Source: Agarivorans sp. TSD2052 (GTDB lineage: Bacteria; Pseudomonadota; Gammaproteobacteria; Enterobacterales; Celerinatantimonadaceae). Taken from it: a stretch of DNA of 64,000 bases. Position numbers and translations under genes: made by a program. Shown piece by piece: positions 9,935 through 20,510 of the stretch; positions within the stretch are counted from its first letter, which is position 1, and every line of letters starts with the position of its first letter. The DNA lies in the NCBI RefSeq assembly GCF_023238625.1, contig NZ_CP096670.1:1291501-1355500 (forward strand), written 5' to 3'. A model generated the notes under the pieces. The model was given only the letters and a program-made list of their open reading frames with translations, searched no databases and had not been told where the DNA came from.

Positions 9935-11860
9935 TTAAACGGTAAATGCCGCCATGGTTTTTCGTAAATCTTCAACAAGCTGCTGGAGTTCAATGCTTAT
10001 GCCCTGGGTTTGATTGACCGAAGACTGTGAGCGTTGATTATTCTCCGCTAAACGTTCCGCTGACTCACCCACCTGCCGAGAGACATCTTGCTGCTCTTCT
10101 GCCATGCTGGCAATCGCTTCTATCTGCTGTGCTAATTGATTAATGACGGTACCAATTTGCTGTTGCATGGATTCACTGAGTTCGAGGCTTTGTCTGGAAG
10201 AGGCTGCCTGTTGTGTGGCTTTGTCTATACTACCGACAGCGGCTTTAGCACCAGCTTGGAGCTTTTCAATGCCCTGTTGGATTTGCTCTGTAGATTGATG
10301 TGTCTTACTGGCTAGCGAGCGAACTTCATCAGCCACTACAGCAAAGCCCCTGCCACTTTCTCCGGCCCTTGCTGCCTCTATCGCTGCATTTAGCGCTAAC
10401 AAATTTGTTTGCTCTGCAATGCTATTAATAACATCGAGAATGGCCGCTATTTCTTTACTCAGTTTTTCAAAGCCGATGACTTCTTTGTTGGCGTGTTCAA
10501 CTTGTGACAACAATTGAATAATTAGATCGGTTAATTGGCTGAAAAGTTGGCTATTTCCTTGATTGTGGAGCTGAAGTTCGTTTACCTCTTGTTGAACCAA
10601 TAATATCGCTTGAGTTTCTTCAGCCACTGAACTGGCTACTTGCGCCATAGCGCTGCTGACATTTACCAATTCGTCGGTTTGTTGGCCAACCGATTGGCTG
10701 GCGAGGGCGCTGGACTGGTTTAGCTTGGTTATTTTTTGGTGGGTATTGTCACAATTATTATTCGCTTGCTGGATGAGTTCGCGAGTAGCCTGCAAAAACC
10801 GATTGACGGCGTGTGCCATTTGACCTATTTCGTCGTTACGATCGACGGTAAGGCTCCGCGTCAAATCGCCTCCCTTAGCCGCCAGTTGTTCTAGCGAAAT
10901 GGATAAACGACTAATTTTTTTTAGTACGCGATTCACCATGAACCACGCTAGCGCAATGAGTAATACAATGCCGCTAACGATTAGAATGATGAGCAAACTG
11001 ACGGTCATTTGGCGAGACTGCTTGTCTAGTTCTCGATTTAAATTGGACGCTGTCTGGTGGTTGGACTCTTCAAGTTGTTTAAAGATGTTTGAAAACTGGC
11101 TGAGGTCGGCATTGGCTTGGCCGATTATTTGTTGCTCACTCAATGCCCCCATTTGCTCTGTAATGACTTCACCTTGTTGGCTTAATTCTTTTTGCAGTTG
11201 ATTGATTCTATTGAGGTCTATCGCCAAAACAAGCTTAGCAATGTCTGCTCCGCTAGGGTTCACCATTGCTTCAATGAGTAAAATATCAGGATCTTTGGCT
11301 GCCGCATCCAATATTTTAAAAATGGACTTTTTTCCTTCTCCTCGCGTCAGTAACTGCTTAATTTTCGGTTTTTGACGGTCAATATGGCGAGTAAGGTATT
11401 TTCCCTGCATATTGAAAAAAACTGCGAATACCACATCAGGGTCAGCATGCGCTGCTTGCACCAGCTGCGTCAGCTTAGGTATATCGTTATCCCATATTGC
11501 AGCTGGTGCAGAGGACGCGAGTAATGCTGCAAAATTAGTAGCCGCTTGGGTAACCTGTTGTTTTTGAAATAGCAGTGACTTTTTTTGCTGAGCGGCCAGC
11601 TGAGTCACTAGTTGTTGGCTTAATTCTTTACTTGCCGCTAGTGCTTGTTGGTTAGCCTCTTGCTCTAGCGTTTGCTGTTGTTGGCGCAAATATTCGGCAA
11701 GATTTTGCTGGCTTTTGGTCAACTCTTGGCTAACTTTAGTAATGAGTTTTTCAGTGGCCTGCTTACTGCTAATTCCTACACTGATAACTTGTAAAGCAAT
11801 CATCAAGCTAATTGCTAGGCTTATTTCCACGAGCAGCGGGTGTTTAAAGCGGTCAAGCAT
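9935..11860 (-). CDS. Methyl-accepting chemotaxis protein
   Basis: A 641-residue transmembrane chemoreceptor. TM1 is about residues 13-31, followed by a large Gln-rich helical periplasmic domain, TM2 about 285-308, a HAMP domain (about 309-360) and a cytoplasmic signalling domain with the hallmark hairpin tip [20 protein letters not shown]. The periplasmic region contains no sensor domain I can name, so the ligand is unknown. The ATG at 11860 follows GGAGAGTAT. A flagellar sigma-28-like promoter lies upstream (11911-11937). The gene stands alone, convergent with pnp and divergent from tadA. Confidence 0.93.
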   Translation of the reverse strand: MLDRFKHPLLVEISLAISLMIALQVISVGISSKQATEKLITKVSQELTKSQQNLAEYLRQQQQTLEQEANQQALAASKELSQQLVTQLAAQQKKSLLFQKQQVTQAATNFAALLASSAPAAIWDNDIPKLTQLVQAAHADPDVVFAVFFNMQGKYLTRHIDRQKPKIKQLLTRGEGKKSIFKILDAAAKDPDILLIEAMVNPSGADIAKLVLAIDLNRINQLQKELSQQGEVITEQMGALSEQQIIGQANADLSQFSNIFKQLEESNHQTASNLNRELDKQSRQMTVSLLIILIVSGIVLLIALAWFMVNRVLKKISRLSISLEQLAAKGGDLTRSLTVDRNDEIGQMAHAVNRFLQATRELIQQANNNCDNTHQKITKLNQSSALASQSVGQQTDELVNVSSAMAQVASSVAEETQAILLVQQEVNELQLHNQGNSQLFSQLTDLIIQLLSQVEHANKEVIGFEKLSKEIAAILDVINSIAEQTNLLALNAAIEAARAGESGRGFAVVADEVRSLASKTHQSTEQIQQGIEKLQAGAKAAVGSIDKATQQAASSRQSLELSESMQQQIGTVINQLAQQIEAIASMAEEQQDVSRQVGESAERLAENNQRSQSSVNQTQGISIELQQLVEDLRKTMAAFTV

Positions 11861-11910
11861 ATACTCTCCAATCCGTTGGGAACCACAAAATCCGAATAAC
11901 TCTACTTATA

Positions 11911-11937
11911 CTATCGGTGTTCGCTTTGAAAACTGAA
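11911..11937 (-). promoter_or_regulatory. Putative sigma-28 (FliA) promoter for the chemoreceptor
   Basis: Read on the minus strand: TTCAGTTT, exactly 11 bases, then ACCGATAG. The E. coli FliA consensus is TAAAGTTT-N11-GCCGATAA, so both elements match 6 of 8 with the correct spacing. It lies about 50 bases before the receptor ATG. Chemoreceptor genes are typical FliA targets. Confidence 0.6.
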
Positions 11938-12006
11938 AGTATTTAGCAGGCTTTTACCTGTGAGGCATTCAGGTTTACAATAGCCTCACATTTTTATTGG
12001 CCTGAG

Positions 12007-12522
12007 ATGAAATTGAATAACACTGATATTGACTGGATGAATCACGCACTTAAGCTTGCTGCGTACGCTGAGGCGCAAGGTGAAGTACCGGTAGGAGCTG
12101 TAGTGGTCTTTCAAAATGAAATCGTTGGCGAAGGTTGGAATCAAACCATTAGTTTACATGATGCCACAGCCCATGCTGAGGTATTAGCACTGCGTGAAGC
12201 TGGGGCTAATATTGGTAATTATCGATTACTCGATACCACATTATATGTGACACTGGAACCTTGCACTATGTGTGCGGGCGCAATGGTTCATGCTCGCGTT
12301 AAACGTTTAGTTTATGGCGCTAGTGACTTAAAAACGGGGGCGGCCGGCAGTGTGTTTAACATTGTTAGTAGTGAGTGTTTGAATCATCGAGTAGAGGTTG
12401 AGGCTGGGGTATTAGCTGAAACCTGTGGTGAGACTATTAGTCGTTTTTTTCGCAAACGTCGTGAACAACATAAATTGCGAAAAAAACAACAGAGCAGTGG
12501 TTTACTCAGCGAAGCCGACTAA
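12007..12522 (+). CDS. tadA: tRNA-specific adenosine-34 deaminase TadA
   Basis: 171 residues (E. coli 167). Makes inosine at the wobble position of tRNA-Arg(ACG). The zinc-binding deaminase motifs are intact: His56-Ala-Glu58 with Glu58 as proton shuttle, and PCTMC with Cys86 and Cys89. The C-terminal helix is basic (FFRKRREQHKLRKKQQ). tadA next to mltF and purL is the E. coli minute-57 arrangement. The last 21 bases overlap, antisense, the end of a small basic ORF. Confidence 0.97.
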   Translation: MKLNNTDIDWMNHALKLAAYAEAQGEVPVGAVVVFQNEIVGEGWNQTISLHDATAHAEVLALREAGANIGNYRLLDTTLYVTLEPCTMCAGAMVHARVKRLVYGASDLKTGAAGSVFNIVSSECLNHRVEVEAGVLAETCGETISRFFRKRREQHKLRKKQQSSGLLSEAD

Positions 12523-12636
12523 ACCCATTTCAGACAACACAAAAGAACGTTGTCTTAATAAAACCTTACGATGCTGACGGGCCAATTGAATGCGGCGGCG
12601 TGGCGAGTGAAGGGTAACGCGTTTCTTTCTCATCAT
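12502..12636 (-). CDS. Putative 44-residue basic small protein
   Basis: An unannotated small ORF: ATG at 12636 (or the adjacent ATG at 12633), stop TAA at 12502-12504. The product is strongly basic, starting MMRKKRVTLHSPRRRIQLAR, with about a third Arg/Lys/His. GGAGAGG lies at 12646-12652 with a 9-base spacing, better than for many real genes here. It lies downstream of mltF on the same strand (108-base gap) and its last 21 bases are antisense to tadA. No signal peptide, membrane segment or family is recognised. A nucleic-acid or ribosome-associated role would fit the charge but is only a guess. Confidence 0.5.
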   Translation of the reverse strand: MMRKKRVTLHSPRRRIQLARQHRKVLLRQRSFVLSEMGLVGFAE

Positions 12637-12744
12637 ACTATCTATCCTCTCCATTATGTTCGGTAGGACGCTTTACTGGCTTAATCTCCATATAGACTAA
12701 GCATAAAACATGACAGTAATATGACATATCGTCAAGATTATTCT

Positions 12745-14214
12745 CTATTTTTTGGGCGTTGCCTCTTCATTATTTTGCTTTTCGCCGTCTTCGCTAGGAT
12801 TTTCTACTGGGTAAGGCGCTCGGTTTTCCATTAACTGCTGCCGACGGTCTGATTCTTTCTTTTGGGCATCTAGCCACAATAGGCTTTGATAATACTGGCG
12901 AATGTTATTTACATAGTTGTACGCTTCTTGTCCTCGGGCATAGCCATACCGAGTTTGCTGATACCATTTTTTACGCATTAATAGGGGGAGGTTTTCTTTT
13001 ACATCAATCCAAGCATCAGGATCGCCACCTTGAATGCGGGTTATGCGACGAGCATCTAGCATATGACCAAAGCCGATATTATAGGATACTAAGGCGAACC
13101 AAATTTTGTCATCAGCTCTGACACTATCGGGAACCCGATTAATTAATTTCTGCAAATACTCTGCACCACCTTTAATACTTTGTTCGGGGTCGAGACGATT
13201 TGTCACTCCTACTGATTTAGCGGTGGGTAGGGTCAACATCATCATACCGCGAACCCCGGTAAAAGATTTTGCATGTGGCCGCCAATGCGATTCTTGATAA
13301 GACACCGCTGCAATTAAACGCCAGTCGAGAGTGCCCGAGTATTGTTGAAACCATTCCGTGTATTTAGGCAGGCGCGTTTCGGTGGCTCTTAAAAAGGCCC
13401 GAGTATCGACATAGTCGAATTTTTGAATATGCCCAAAATAGCGTTCGTATAAACGGCTTATGTCACCGTTGCTGTGCCTTTCACCGATATATTCGATCAA
13501 CGCACTATATAAGCTGTCATCGCGAAGGCGTTTTACCATCCATACTACAGGGGTGGCTTTTTGTAAGGTAAACGCTTCTGCTAAATCAGGATAAAACCGC
13601 TGATGTAGCGCCAATGTTGTATTGTCCACTAGGGCGAAGCGGATCTCTTCGTCTACAATGCTTTTTAGCAATTCACTGCTGTCTAGGCGATCTGTGGCCT
13701 CAATGGTTAATTCGGGGTTTTGTTTTTGGTAGCTCTTCAGAAGGGGTTGATGATAACTGCCCGATGTAATCCAAAGAGGTGAATCTACTTGGCTAATGTC
13801 GCGCGGTCTACGGGTATTTTTCTTATACACCACCGTCGCATCTACTTGATATATTTCTGGCGAAAACCTGAAATTTTCACGTAAGGCTTTAGTGGGGGAA
13901 AGGGCTGCACCTAACAAATCGACTTGTTGGCTATGTAAGCCGCGATAAAGTTCGGTTTGGTTATACAGCGGCACCATCTGTAACTCAACACCTAGGTAAT
14001 CGGCGAAACCTTCGAGTAACTCGTATTCCATGCCCGTGGGTTGTTCGTGCTGGTCGTAGTAAAAAATTTGCTGACTATATAAGGTACCCACGCGTAGTTT
14101 TCCACGCTGGCGGATCTGTTCAAGCTCGGAAGTGAATGGTATCGGCTCACAGCCTTGTAACAAAAACAAGGCAAGCAACGCAAATAGAATTGCAGAGCGT
14201 TGCTGATTAATCAT
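12745..14214 (-). CDS. mltF: Membrane-bound lytic murein transglycosylase F
   Basis: A 489-residue lipoprotein. The signal peptide ends in the lipobox LLQGC; a periplasmic solute-binding-like domain (family 3; about residues 35-265) is followed by a GH23 lytic transglycosylase domain with the SYQESHW catalytic glutamate near residue 306 and the GVRGMMMLT motif. It cleaves peptidoglycan to 1,6-anhydromuropeptides at the outer membrane. I chose ATG 14214 over a TTG one codon earlier. The mltF-purL divergent pair with tadA nearby matches E. coli. The C-terminal tail is charged and Glu/Asn rich. Confidence 0.95.
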   Translation of the reverse strand: MINQQRSAILFALLALFLLQGCEPIPFTSELEQIRQRGKLRVGTLYSQQIFYYDQHEQPTGMEYELLEGFADYLGVELQMVPLYNQTELYRGLHSQQVDLLGAALSPTKALRENFRFSPEIYQVDATVVYKKNTRRPRDISQVDSPLWITSGSYHQPLLKSYQKQNPELTIEATDRLDSSELLKSIVDEEIRFALVDNTTLALHQRFYPDLAEAFTLQKATPVVWMVKRLRDDSLYSALIEYIGERHSNGDISRLYERYFGHIQKFDYVDTRAFLRATETRLPKYTEWFQQYSGTLDWRLIAAVSYQESHWRPHAKSFTGVRGMMMLTLPTAKSVGVTNRLDPEQSIKGGAEYLQKLINRVPDSVRADDKIWFALVSYNIGFGHMLDARRITRIQGGDPDAWIDVKENLPLLMRKKWYQQTRYGYARGQEAYNYVNNIRQYYQSLLWLDAQKKESDRRQQLMENRAPYPVENPSEDGEKQNNEEATPKK

Positions 14215-14299
14215 CAAATTTGGTATCCAGACAAATATTTTTACTCGATTTTATGGATATCTGCTTAACTGTCTAGTATTAAGCTTGGTTTTCATCGTT

Positions 14300-14343
14300 A
14301 AGCTAACGTTTTGTTTACCATTGTCTCGGTTTTTATCTATAAT
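14300..14343 (+). promoter_or_regulatory. purL promoter with PurR-like operator
   Basis: A 16-base site at 14300-14315 matches 12 of 16 bases of the E. coli PurR box ACGCAAACGTTTTCGT, with the central AACGTTTT perfect. It overlaps the start of TTTACC (14314-14319), which is 18 bases from a perfect TATAAT (14338-14343). Operator over the -35 box fits repression by PurR with hypoxanthine or guanine. Confidence 0.65.
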
Positions 14344-14394
14344 ACGCGCAATTTTCCCCCTCCCACCTCCATCAGGAAAAGCGAGCACATAAAT

Positions 14395-17300
14395 ATGTTG
14401 GTACTACGTGGTGCACCTGCACTGTCTGAGTTTCGAATTGCACAACTGCTGAAGCGTTGTGCAGAACTAGATCTTCCGATTAATTCTATCTACGCTGAAT
14501 TTATGCATTTTGCTGAAATAGCGAATGACCTAAGCGATGCAGAACAACAAGTATTAGATAAGCTATTAACTTATGGACCGACTATTGCGGAACATACTCC
14601 TGCTGGACAGTTACTATTAGTGACGCCGCGCCCAGGAACAATTTCACCGTGGTCTTCAAAGGCCAGTGATATTGCTCATAATTGTGGCTTAAACAATGTG
14701 CAACGTTTAGAGCGGGGCATTGCCTACTATGTTGAAGCAAGCACTGAACTAAGCGATGCGCAATCTGCGCTTTTAAAAGGTCTAATTCACGACCGAATGA
14801 TGGAAGTGGTTTACGCGCAAACAGACCAAGCTAACGCTTTATTTGAGCACGCCAGCCCAGCTCCATTCGCATCTGTAGATATTCTGTCAGGTGGTAAGCA
14901 GGCTTTAGAGCAAGCTAACCAAGAGCTAGGTTTGGCTCTGGCTGATGATGAGATTGACTACTTAGTAGAAAATTTCGAAAAAATGAAGCGTAACCCTAAC
15001 GACGTAGAGTTAATGATGTTTGCTCAAGCAAACTCTGAACACTGTCGTCACAAAATCTTTAACGCTGATTGGACTATTGATGGTGTAAAACAGCCTAAAT
15101 CGCTGTTTAAAATGATTAAGAATACTTACGAGTTGAATAGCGATTACGTATTGTCGGCCTATAAAGATAATGCGGCGGTAATGACTGGCTCAGTGGCCGG
15201 GCGTTTTTTCCCTAATGCTGAAACCAAGCAATACAACTACCACCAAGAAGCCATTCATATATTGATGAAGGTTGAAACTCACAACCACCCAACCGCTATT
15301 TCGCCATACCCTGGCGCAGCAACGGGGTCGGGAGGGGAAATTCGTGATGAAGGCGCTACCGGACGTGGCTCAAAACCTAAATCAGGCATGGTTGGTTTTA
15401 CTGTCAGTAACCTACGCATTCCTGGTTTTGAGCAAGCCTGGGAAAGCGATTTTGGTAAGCCAAGTCGTATTGTTAATGCACTTGAAATTATGTTGGAAGC
15501 CCCACTGGGTGGCGCTGCCTTTAATAATGAGTTTGGTCGCCCAAATATTTTAGGTTACTTCCGTACTTATGAAGAACAAGTAGAAAGTTTTAATGGCTTA
15601 GAAGTTCGCGGTTACCATAAACCGATTATGTTGGCTGGCGGCTTAGGCAACATTCGTGAAGACCATGTTGAAAAAGGCGAAATCCCAGTTGGTGCCAAAA
15701 TCATTGTGTTGGGCGGTCCAGCAATGAACATTGGTCTAGGCGGTGGCGCAGCCTCTTCTATGGCTTCAGGTCAATCTAGTGAAGACTTAGATTTCGCTTC
15801 GGTGCAGCGTGAAAACCCTGAAATGGAACGACGTTGTCAGGAGGTTATCGACCGTTGTTGGCAACTTGGTGATGCGAACCCCATCGCCTTTATCCATGAT
15901 ATCGGCGCTGGCGGCTTATCCAATGCTTGTCCTGAATTGGTTGATGATGGTGGTAGAGGTGGTATTTTTGACCTGCGCGCAGTGCCAAACGACGAACCGG
16001 GCATGTCTCCATTAGAAATATGGTGTAATGAATCTCAAGAGCGTTATATGTTGGCTGTAGCGCCTGAACATTTGGCGGTATTTGATGCTATTTGTGAGCG
16101 CGAGCGAGCCCTTTATGCGGTTATTGGTGTGGCCACCGAAGAACGCGACTTAGTGCTTCACGATTCACATTTTGGTAACGACCCTATTCGTATGCCTCTT
16201 GAAGTTTTGTTAGGTAAAGCTCCTAAGATGCATCGCGACGTGCAATCAGCAAGCTTTAATGGCCCAGCATTTAACAGCAGTAAGCTGGATTTAGCTGAAG
16301 CTGCAGAGCGCTTATTGCGATTACCCACCATTGCAGAGAAAACCTTCTTAATCACTATTGGTGATCGCAGCGTAACCGGCCTAGTGGCTCGTGACCAAAT
16401 GGTGGGGCCTTGGCAGGTTCCTGTCGCTAACTGTGCAGTGACTGCTGCGAGTTATGATACCTACCATGGTGAAGCTATGTCTGTGGGTGAACGTACCCCT
16501 GTGGCGTTGATTGATCATGCAGCCTCTGCGCGTTTAGCAGTGGCTGAATCACTGACTAACATAGCGGCGACCAACATCGGGTCGCTAAATAACATTAAGT
16601 TGTCTGCCAACTGGATGTCTGCGGCTGGTCATCCAGGTGAAGATGCTGGCTTATATGCAGCTGTTAAAGCGGTTGGTGAAGAATTATGTCCAGCCTTAGG
16701 GTTAACTATTCCAGTAGGTAAAGATTCGATGTCGATGAAGACTGCTTGGCAAGATAATGGCCAAGATAAGTCGGTGACATCGCCTCTATCTCTAATTATT
16801 AGTGCCTTTGGCAAAGTCGAAGACATTCGCCTTACTGTTACTCCGCAACTACGTAATGATGCCGGTGATACAGACTTGATTCTGATCGATCTGGGTCAAG
16901 GTAAGAACCGCATGGGGGCATCATGTTTAACACAAGTGTATAAACAGTTGGGCAACAAGGTGCCTGATGTTGATTCGCCTGAATTATTAAAAGGCTTCTT
17001 CAACGCCATTCAAAGCTTAACCGCTGAGCAAAAGCTGCTTGCCTACCATGACCGTAGTGACGGTGGTTTGTTTACGACTATTGCAGAGATGGCGTTTGCT
17101 GGACATTGTGGTGTAGATGTCGCGCTTGATTTGCTGGCTGGAGAACCTCTTGAGGTATTATACAACGAAGAGCTAGGCGCAGTAATTCAGGTTAAATCTG
17201 AAGATAAAGAAGCAGTTCTTAATGTATTGGCAGGACATGGCTTAGCTACTTGTAGCCACGTTATCGGCTCGCTAAATGACGATGACGCCGTTCGCTTTAC

Positions 17301-18288
17301 CCTTAATGGCGAAGTCGTTTTGGCTAACAGCCGTACTCACTACCGTAGCATTTGGGCTGAAACAACCCTACAGATGCAAGCGTTACGTGATAACCCTGAA
17401 TGTGCCAAGCAAGAATTTGAGCTGAAACTCGATGCTGCTGACCCTGGTTTAAACGTTGGTTTGAGCTTTGACATTAACGAAGATGTTGCCGCTCCTTACA
17501 TTGTTAAGGGTCTGAAACCAGAAATGGCTATCTTGCGTGAGCAAGGAGTAAACTCGCATCATGAAATGGCTGCAGCCTTTGACAGAGCCGGTTTTGCCGC
17601 GGTTGATGTTCACATGAGTGACATACTTGCTGGGCGGGTTAGCTTAGACAAGTTTGCCGGTCTAGTGGCTTGTGGTGGCTTCTCTTACGGTGACGTATTG
17701 GGAGCGGGTGAAGGTTGGGCTAAGTCGATTTTGTTTAATGAGCGCGCTCGTGAGCAATTTAGTGCATTCTTTGAGCGTAGTGATTCGTTTGCTTTAGGTG
17801 TATGTAACGGCTGTCAAATGTTGTCTAACTTAAGTGAATTAATCCCTGGCGCTGATTTATGGCCACGCTTTGTGCGCAATGAATCAGAGCGTTTTGAAGC
17901 CCGCTTCAGTTTGGTTGAAATTCAGCAATCACCGTCTATTTTCTTGAATGGTATGGTGGGTTCACAAATGCCAATTGCGGTATCACATGGTGAAGGCCGC
18001 GTTGAAGTGCGTGATCAGGCTCATCTAGACGCTATTGCGCAAAGTGGTACAGTCGCATTGCGTTACGTTGACAACTACGGTGACGCAACCATGCAATACC
18101 CCGCGAACCCGAATGGCTCACCGTTGGGGATTACTGGTTTATCAAGCAAAGATGGTCGAGTCACTATTATGATGCCGCACCCTGAGCGTGTATTCCGCAC
18201 GGTTGCGAACTCCTGGCACCCGGATGACTGGCGTGAAGATAGCCCTTGGATGCGTATGTTCCGTAATGCTCGAGTTAATGTAGGCTAG
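14395..18288 (+). CDS. purL: Phosphoribosylformylglycinamidine synthase PurL
   Basis: Fourth step of purine synthesis: FGAR + glutamine + ATP to FGAM. The start [13 protein letters not shown] (ATG 14395) matches the family; a longer in-frame ORF starts upstream inside the promoter and is rejected. 1297 residues, the large single-chain gammaproteobacterial form (E. coli 1295). Order: N-terminal domain, linker, two AIRS-type ATP-binding halves ([27 protein letters not shown]) and a C-terminal class I glutaminase with nucleophile Cys1136 (GVCNGCQML) and His1262/Glu1264 (HPE). The PurR-like site upstream indicates purine control. Confidence 0.98.
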   Translation: MLVLRGAPALSEFRIAQLLKRCAELDLPINSIYAEFMHFAEIANDLSDAEQQVLDKLLTYGPTIAEHTPAGQLLLVTPRPGTISPWSSKASDIAHNCGLNNVQRLERGIAYYVEASTELSDAQSALLKGLIHDRMMEVVYAQTDQANALFEHASPAPFASVDILSGGKQALEQANQELGLALADDEIDYLVENFEKMKRNPNDVELMMFAQANSEHCRHKIFNADWTIDGVKQPKSLFKMIKNTYELNSDYVLSAYKDNAAVMTGSVAGRFFPNAETKQYNYHQEAIHILMKVETHNHPTAISPYPGAATGSGGEIRDEGATGRGSKPKSGMVGFTVSNLRIPGFEQAWESDFGKPSRIVNALEIMLEAPLGGAAFNNEFGRPNILGYFRTYEEQVESFNGLEVRGYHKPIMLAGGLGNIREDHVEKGEIPVGAKIIVLGGPAMNIGLGGGAASSMASGQSSEDLDFASVQRENPEMERRCQEVIDRCWQLGDANPIAFIHDIGAGGLSNACPELVDDGGRGGIFDLRAVPNDEPGMSPLEIWCNESQERYMLAVAPEHLAVFDAICERERALYAVIGVATEERDLVLHDSHFGNDPIRMPLEVLLGKAPKMHRDVQSASFNGPAFNSSKLDLAEAAERLLRLPTIAEKTFLITIGDRSVTGLVARDQMVGPWQVPVANCAVTAASYDTYHGEAMSVGERTPVALIDHAASARLAVAESLTNIAATNIGSLNNIKLSANWMSAAGHPGEDAGLYAAVKAVGEELCPALGLTIPVGKDSMSMKTAWQDNGQDKSVTSPLSLIISAFGKVEDIRLTVTPQLRNDAGDTDLILIDLGQGKNRMGASCLTQVYKQLGNKVPDVDSPELLKGFFNAIQSLTAEQKLLAYHDRSDGGLFTTIAEMAFAGHCGVDVALDLLAGEPLEVLYNEELGAVIQVKSEDKEAVLNVLAGHGLATCSHVIGSLNDDDAVRFTLNGEVVLANSRTHYRSIWAETTLQMQALRDNPECAKQEFELKLDAADPGLNVGLSFDINEDVAAPYIVKGLKPEMAILREQGVNSHHEMAAAFDRAGFAAVDVHMSDILAGRVSLDKFAGLVACGGFSYGDVLGAGEGWAKSILFNERAREQFSAFFERSDSFALGVCNGCQMLSNLSELIPGADLWPRFVRNESERFEARFSLVEIQQSPSIFLNGMVGSQMPIAVSHGEGRVEVRDQAHLDAIAQSGTVALRYVDNYGDATMQYPANPNGSPLGITGLSSKDGRVTIMMPHPERVFRTVANSWHPDDWREDSPWMRMFRNARVNVG

Positions 18289-18309
18289 CCCAACATTTAT
18301 GCTTCGCAA

Positions 18310-18339
18310 TAAAAAAAGCCACCGCAAGGTGGCTTTTTA
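18310..18339. terminator. Bidirectional terminator, purL / chemoreceptor
   Basis: A-run, AAAGCCACC, loop GCAA, GGTGGCTTT, T-run. The symmetry lets it end purL on the plus strand and the convergent chemoreceptor gene on the minus strand, whose stop is 15 bases away. Confidence 0.88.
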
Positions 18340-18353
18340 ATGCCTAAGGCAAG

Positions 18354-20015
18354 CTATAGCGTAAAGCGTTTGACTAACTCTTCTAGTTGTTCTGCCCGTT
18401 CATTCAAGGTCAAACTACCCGCGCGATTTTCTTGGGCGAGTGAGGCTGATTGGCTCGATTGGTCGGCAATATGTACTACCCGCTGTGATATTTCTTGGCC
18501 TACATGGCTTTGTTCTTCGGTTGCGGTAGCAATCAGCGCATTCATATCCATAATGTGTTGAATCGACTCTTTAATGAGCTGAAGCGCATCACTGGCGGCG
18601 TTTGCACCACTTACGGCTTCGTCACTGCGACTTTGGCTACTATCCATTGCTGATACAGCTGCATCAGAGCCATTTTTTAAGCGCTCAATCATGGTATGAA
18701 TTTCGCCAGTACTTTGCTGTGTGCGGCTAGCCAATTGTCGAACTTCATCAGCGACAACGGCAAACCCACGACCTTGTTCGCCAGCACGCGCGGCCTCAAT
18801 AGCGGCGTTCAATGCTAATAAATTGGTTTGCTCGGCAATACCTTGAATGACGCCAAGCGCGGATGAAATATTTTGTACATCACTTTCAAGCTTGCCTATT
18901 ACTTCACTGGCTTGGCCTATTTCATCGGCTAATTGCTGCACAGTACTTACCGCTGAACTTACCGTACTCATGGCTTGCCCGGCATTATTGTCCACTTCTT
19001 GAGCAGAGCTGGCGGCTTGGTTAGCGTTATCCGATACGTCATTGGCTGATGCGGTCATTTCTGTCATCGCGGTGGCCACTTGCTCGGTTTCTTCTCGTTG
19101 TTCAACCAACAATTTGTCAACGGTATTAGCACGATCTGACATTGATGATGTCTCGCTGGCCACATCGTGAGCCACTTTTCCCACCATGCCGATAATGTCA
19201 TGGAGTAAAGCGATGAAGGCGTTGAAATTGGTGGCTAGCTGACCAAATTCGTGAACATAATTCGTATCTAAGCGCGCGCTAAGATCTGCATCACCAGAGG
19301 CTAAGCGGGCAAATGACTGATTTAAGTCTTGCAATGGTGCCATAATACTACGGTTGATAAAGTAACTAATGATCAAAGCGACACCTAATAATACCAAGCC
19401 GGTAAGCATGATAAATAGCATTGAAGACTGCAGGCTTTGTTTAGCGTGAGCCTCTAACTCGGCGATTATCGCAGTAACATCTTCGGTGTAAAAACCGGTG
19501 CCAATGTAGATATCCCACTTATCCAAATAGATAGCGTAACTTAGCTTTGCCAGTGCTTCATTACTGCTGGGTTTTGGAAAGTAGTAAGTGTAGTATTCTC
19601 CATTTTTAGACGCTTTGAGTAGGTCTCTAACAAGGTATTGGTTTTTTTTATCCTGTAATGACCAAAAGTTTTGACCTATACCCTTATCGCTTTTTCCGAG
19701 TAATACCCGAGTACCGGTCTTGTCGTAGCCAAACAGATAACCCGAGTCTCCATATTGTAGACGCTTAAGAATGGGCAGGGCGTCTTCAAAGCTCCCCCCT
19801 GATTCGTATATGTCTGCAATGGCTGAATAAGCTAAATCCATATAAGCTTTTAATTCAGCTTGTTTCATGGATAGCATGCTTTGCTCTGTTTGGGCAGACT
19901 GCGCTTGACTAAGTTCATTGGTTTCAGAGTAAGTCAGCAGCAAGATGCAGCTAGCCAGTATAAGAACCGGAGCTAAAGCTAACACTAAAAGGCGTTGACG
20001 GATGGTTAATGACAT
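18354..20015 (-). CDS. Methyl-accepting chemotaxis protein with sCache domain (copy A)
   Basis: 553 residues. TM1 about 8-28; a periplasmic single Cache (sCache_2-like) domain about 40-185, recognised by [10 protein letters not shown], the NFWSLQDK segment, YTYYFPKP and [16 protein letters not shown]2 about 192-212; HAMP; then a cytoplasmic signalling domain with [20 protein letters not shown]. sCache domains usually bind small organic acids, but the ligand here is unknown. The protein aligns end to end and without gaps with the gene at 20511-22172, so the pair is a tandem duplication. ATG is preceded by GAGGGAATCTGCA. Confidence 0.94.
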   Translation of the reverse strand: MSLTIRQRLLVLALAPVLILASCILLLTYSETNELSQAQSAQTEQSMLSMKQAELKAYMDLAYSAIADIYESGGSFEDALPILKRLQYGDSGYLFGYDKTGTRVLLGKSDKGIGQNFWSLQDKKNQYLVRDLLKASKNGEYYTYYFPKPSSNEALAKLSYAIYLDKWDIYIGTGFYTEDVTAIIAELEAHAKQSLQSSMLFIMLTGLVLLGVALIISYFINRSIMAPLQDLNQSFARLASGDADLSARLDTNYVHEFGQLATNFNAFIALLHDIIGMVGKVAHDVASETSSMSDRANTVDKLLVEQREETEQVATAMTEMTASANDVSDNANQAASSAQEVDNNAGQAMSTVSSAVSTVQQLADEIGQASEVIGKLESDVQNISSALGVIQGIAEQTNLLALNAAIEAARAGEQGRGFAVVADEVRQLASRTQQSTGEIHTMIERLKNGSDAAVSAMDSSQSRSDEAVSGANAASDALQLIKESIQHIMDMNALIATATEEQSHVGQEISQRVVHIADQSSQSASLAQENRAGSLTLNERAEQLEELVKRFTL

Positions 20016-20510
20016 TGCAGATTCCCTCGCGATGACGTTTTGGTTACAAATTATTTATAATATTAGGGGAGGCTAACATAGTTGAAGATTGAGTTTTGTG
20101 AATCATAGCCATTCCCGCCTAAGCAATACCAAAGATAGGTAGATTTTTGTTGCTACATCTGAGCTTAATTGCATGGTGAACATATTTGGGCACGATACAG
20201 CTTAGAAAATGCCTTAACAGCCAACGTAGTTGCTGTCTCCAAATTAGCTATAAATAGCTAATGCGCTAATGTATTGAGGAGTTCTTATATCAGTATAGGC
20301 GGCAGTTGGTGTAGGGAGAGGGCATCTTGGGCTTAAGCCTTATAATTGTGATAAAGGCTCTGTTTTAACTGAGTTTATTGTCATTTTTTGAGCGGCTGCT
20401 TGTCTCGATTTTATCGCTCAATCGCCATTTAACAAGGAGATGATGTGGGCTTCGAATTATCACCTAACAGCCCTCACTAAATGAGGGCTGTTTATTCGTT
20501 GCTGTCAAGC
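20016..20510. other. 495-base intergenic region between tandem chemoreceptors
   Basis: No convincing gene. The left part must hold the promoter of copy A (minus strand): TTCAAC, 18 bases, TATTAT is one candidate. The right end holds the terminator of copy B (20466-20492). The middle is AT-rich with short inverted repeats such as TAGCTATAAATAGCTA and no family I recognise. Confidence 0.5.
20466..20492 (-). terminator. Terminator of chemoreceptor copy B
   Basis: Perfect 10-bp stem AACAGCCCTC / GAGGGCTGTT with a 7-base loop, starting 18 bases after the stop codon of the minus-strand gene. The T-run is short on both strands, so efficiency is uncertain. Confidence 0.65.

Noticed and set aside
20440-20484. 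14-codon ORF after AAGGAG, running into the terminator hairpin
   Set aside because: The Shine-Dalgarno abuts the ATG, the peptide has no regulatory codon run, and it points against the adjacent gene, so a leader-peptide role is unlikely.
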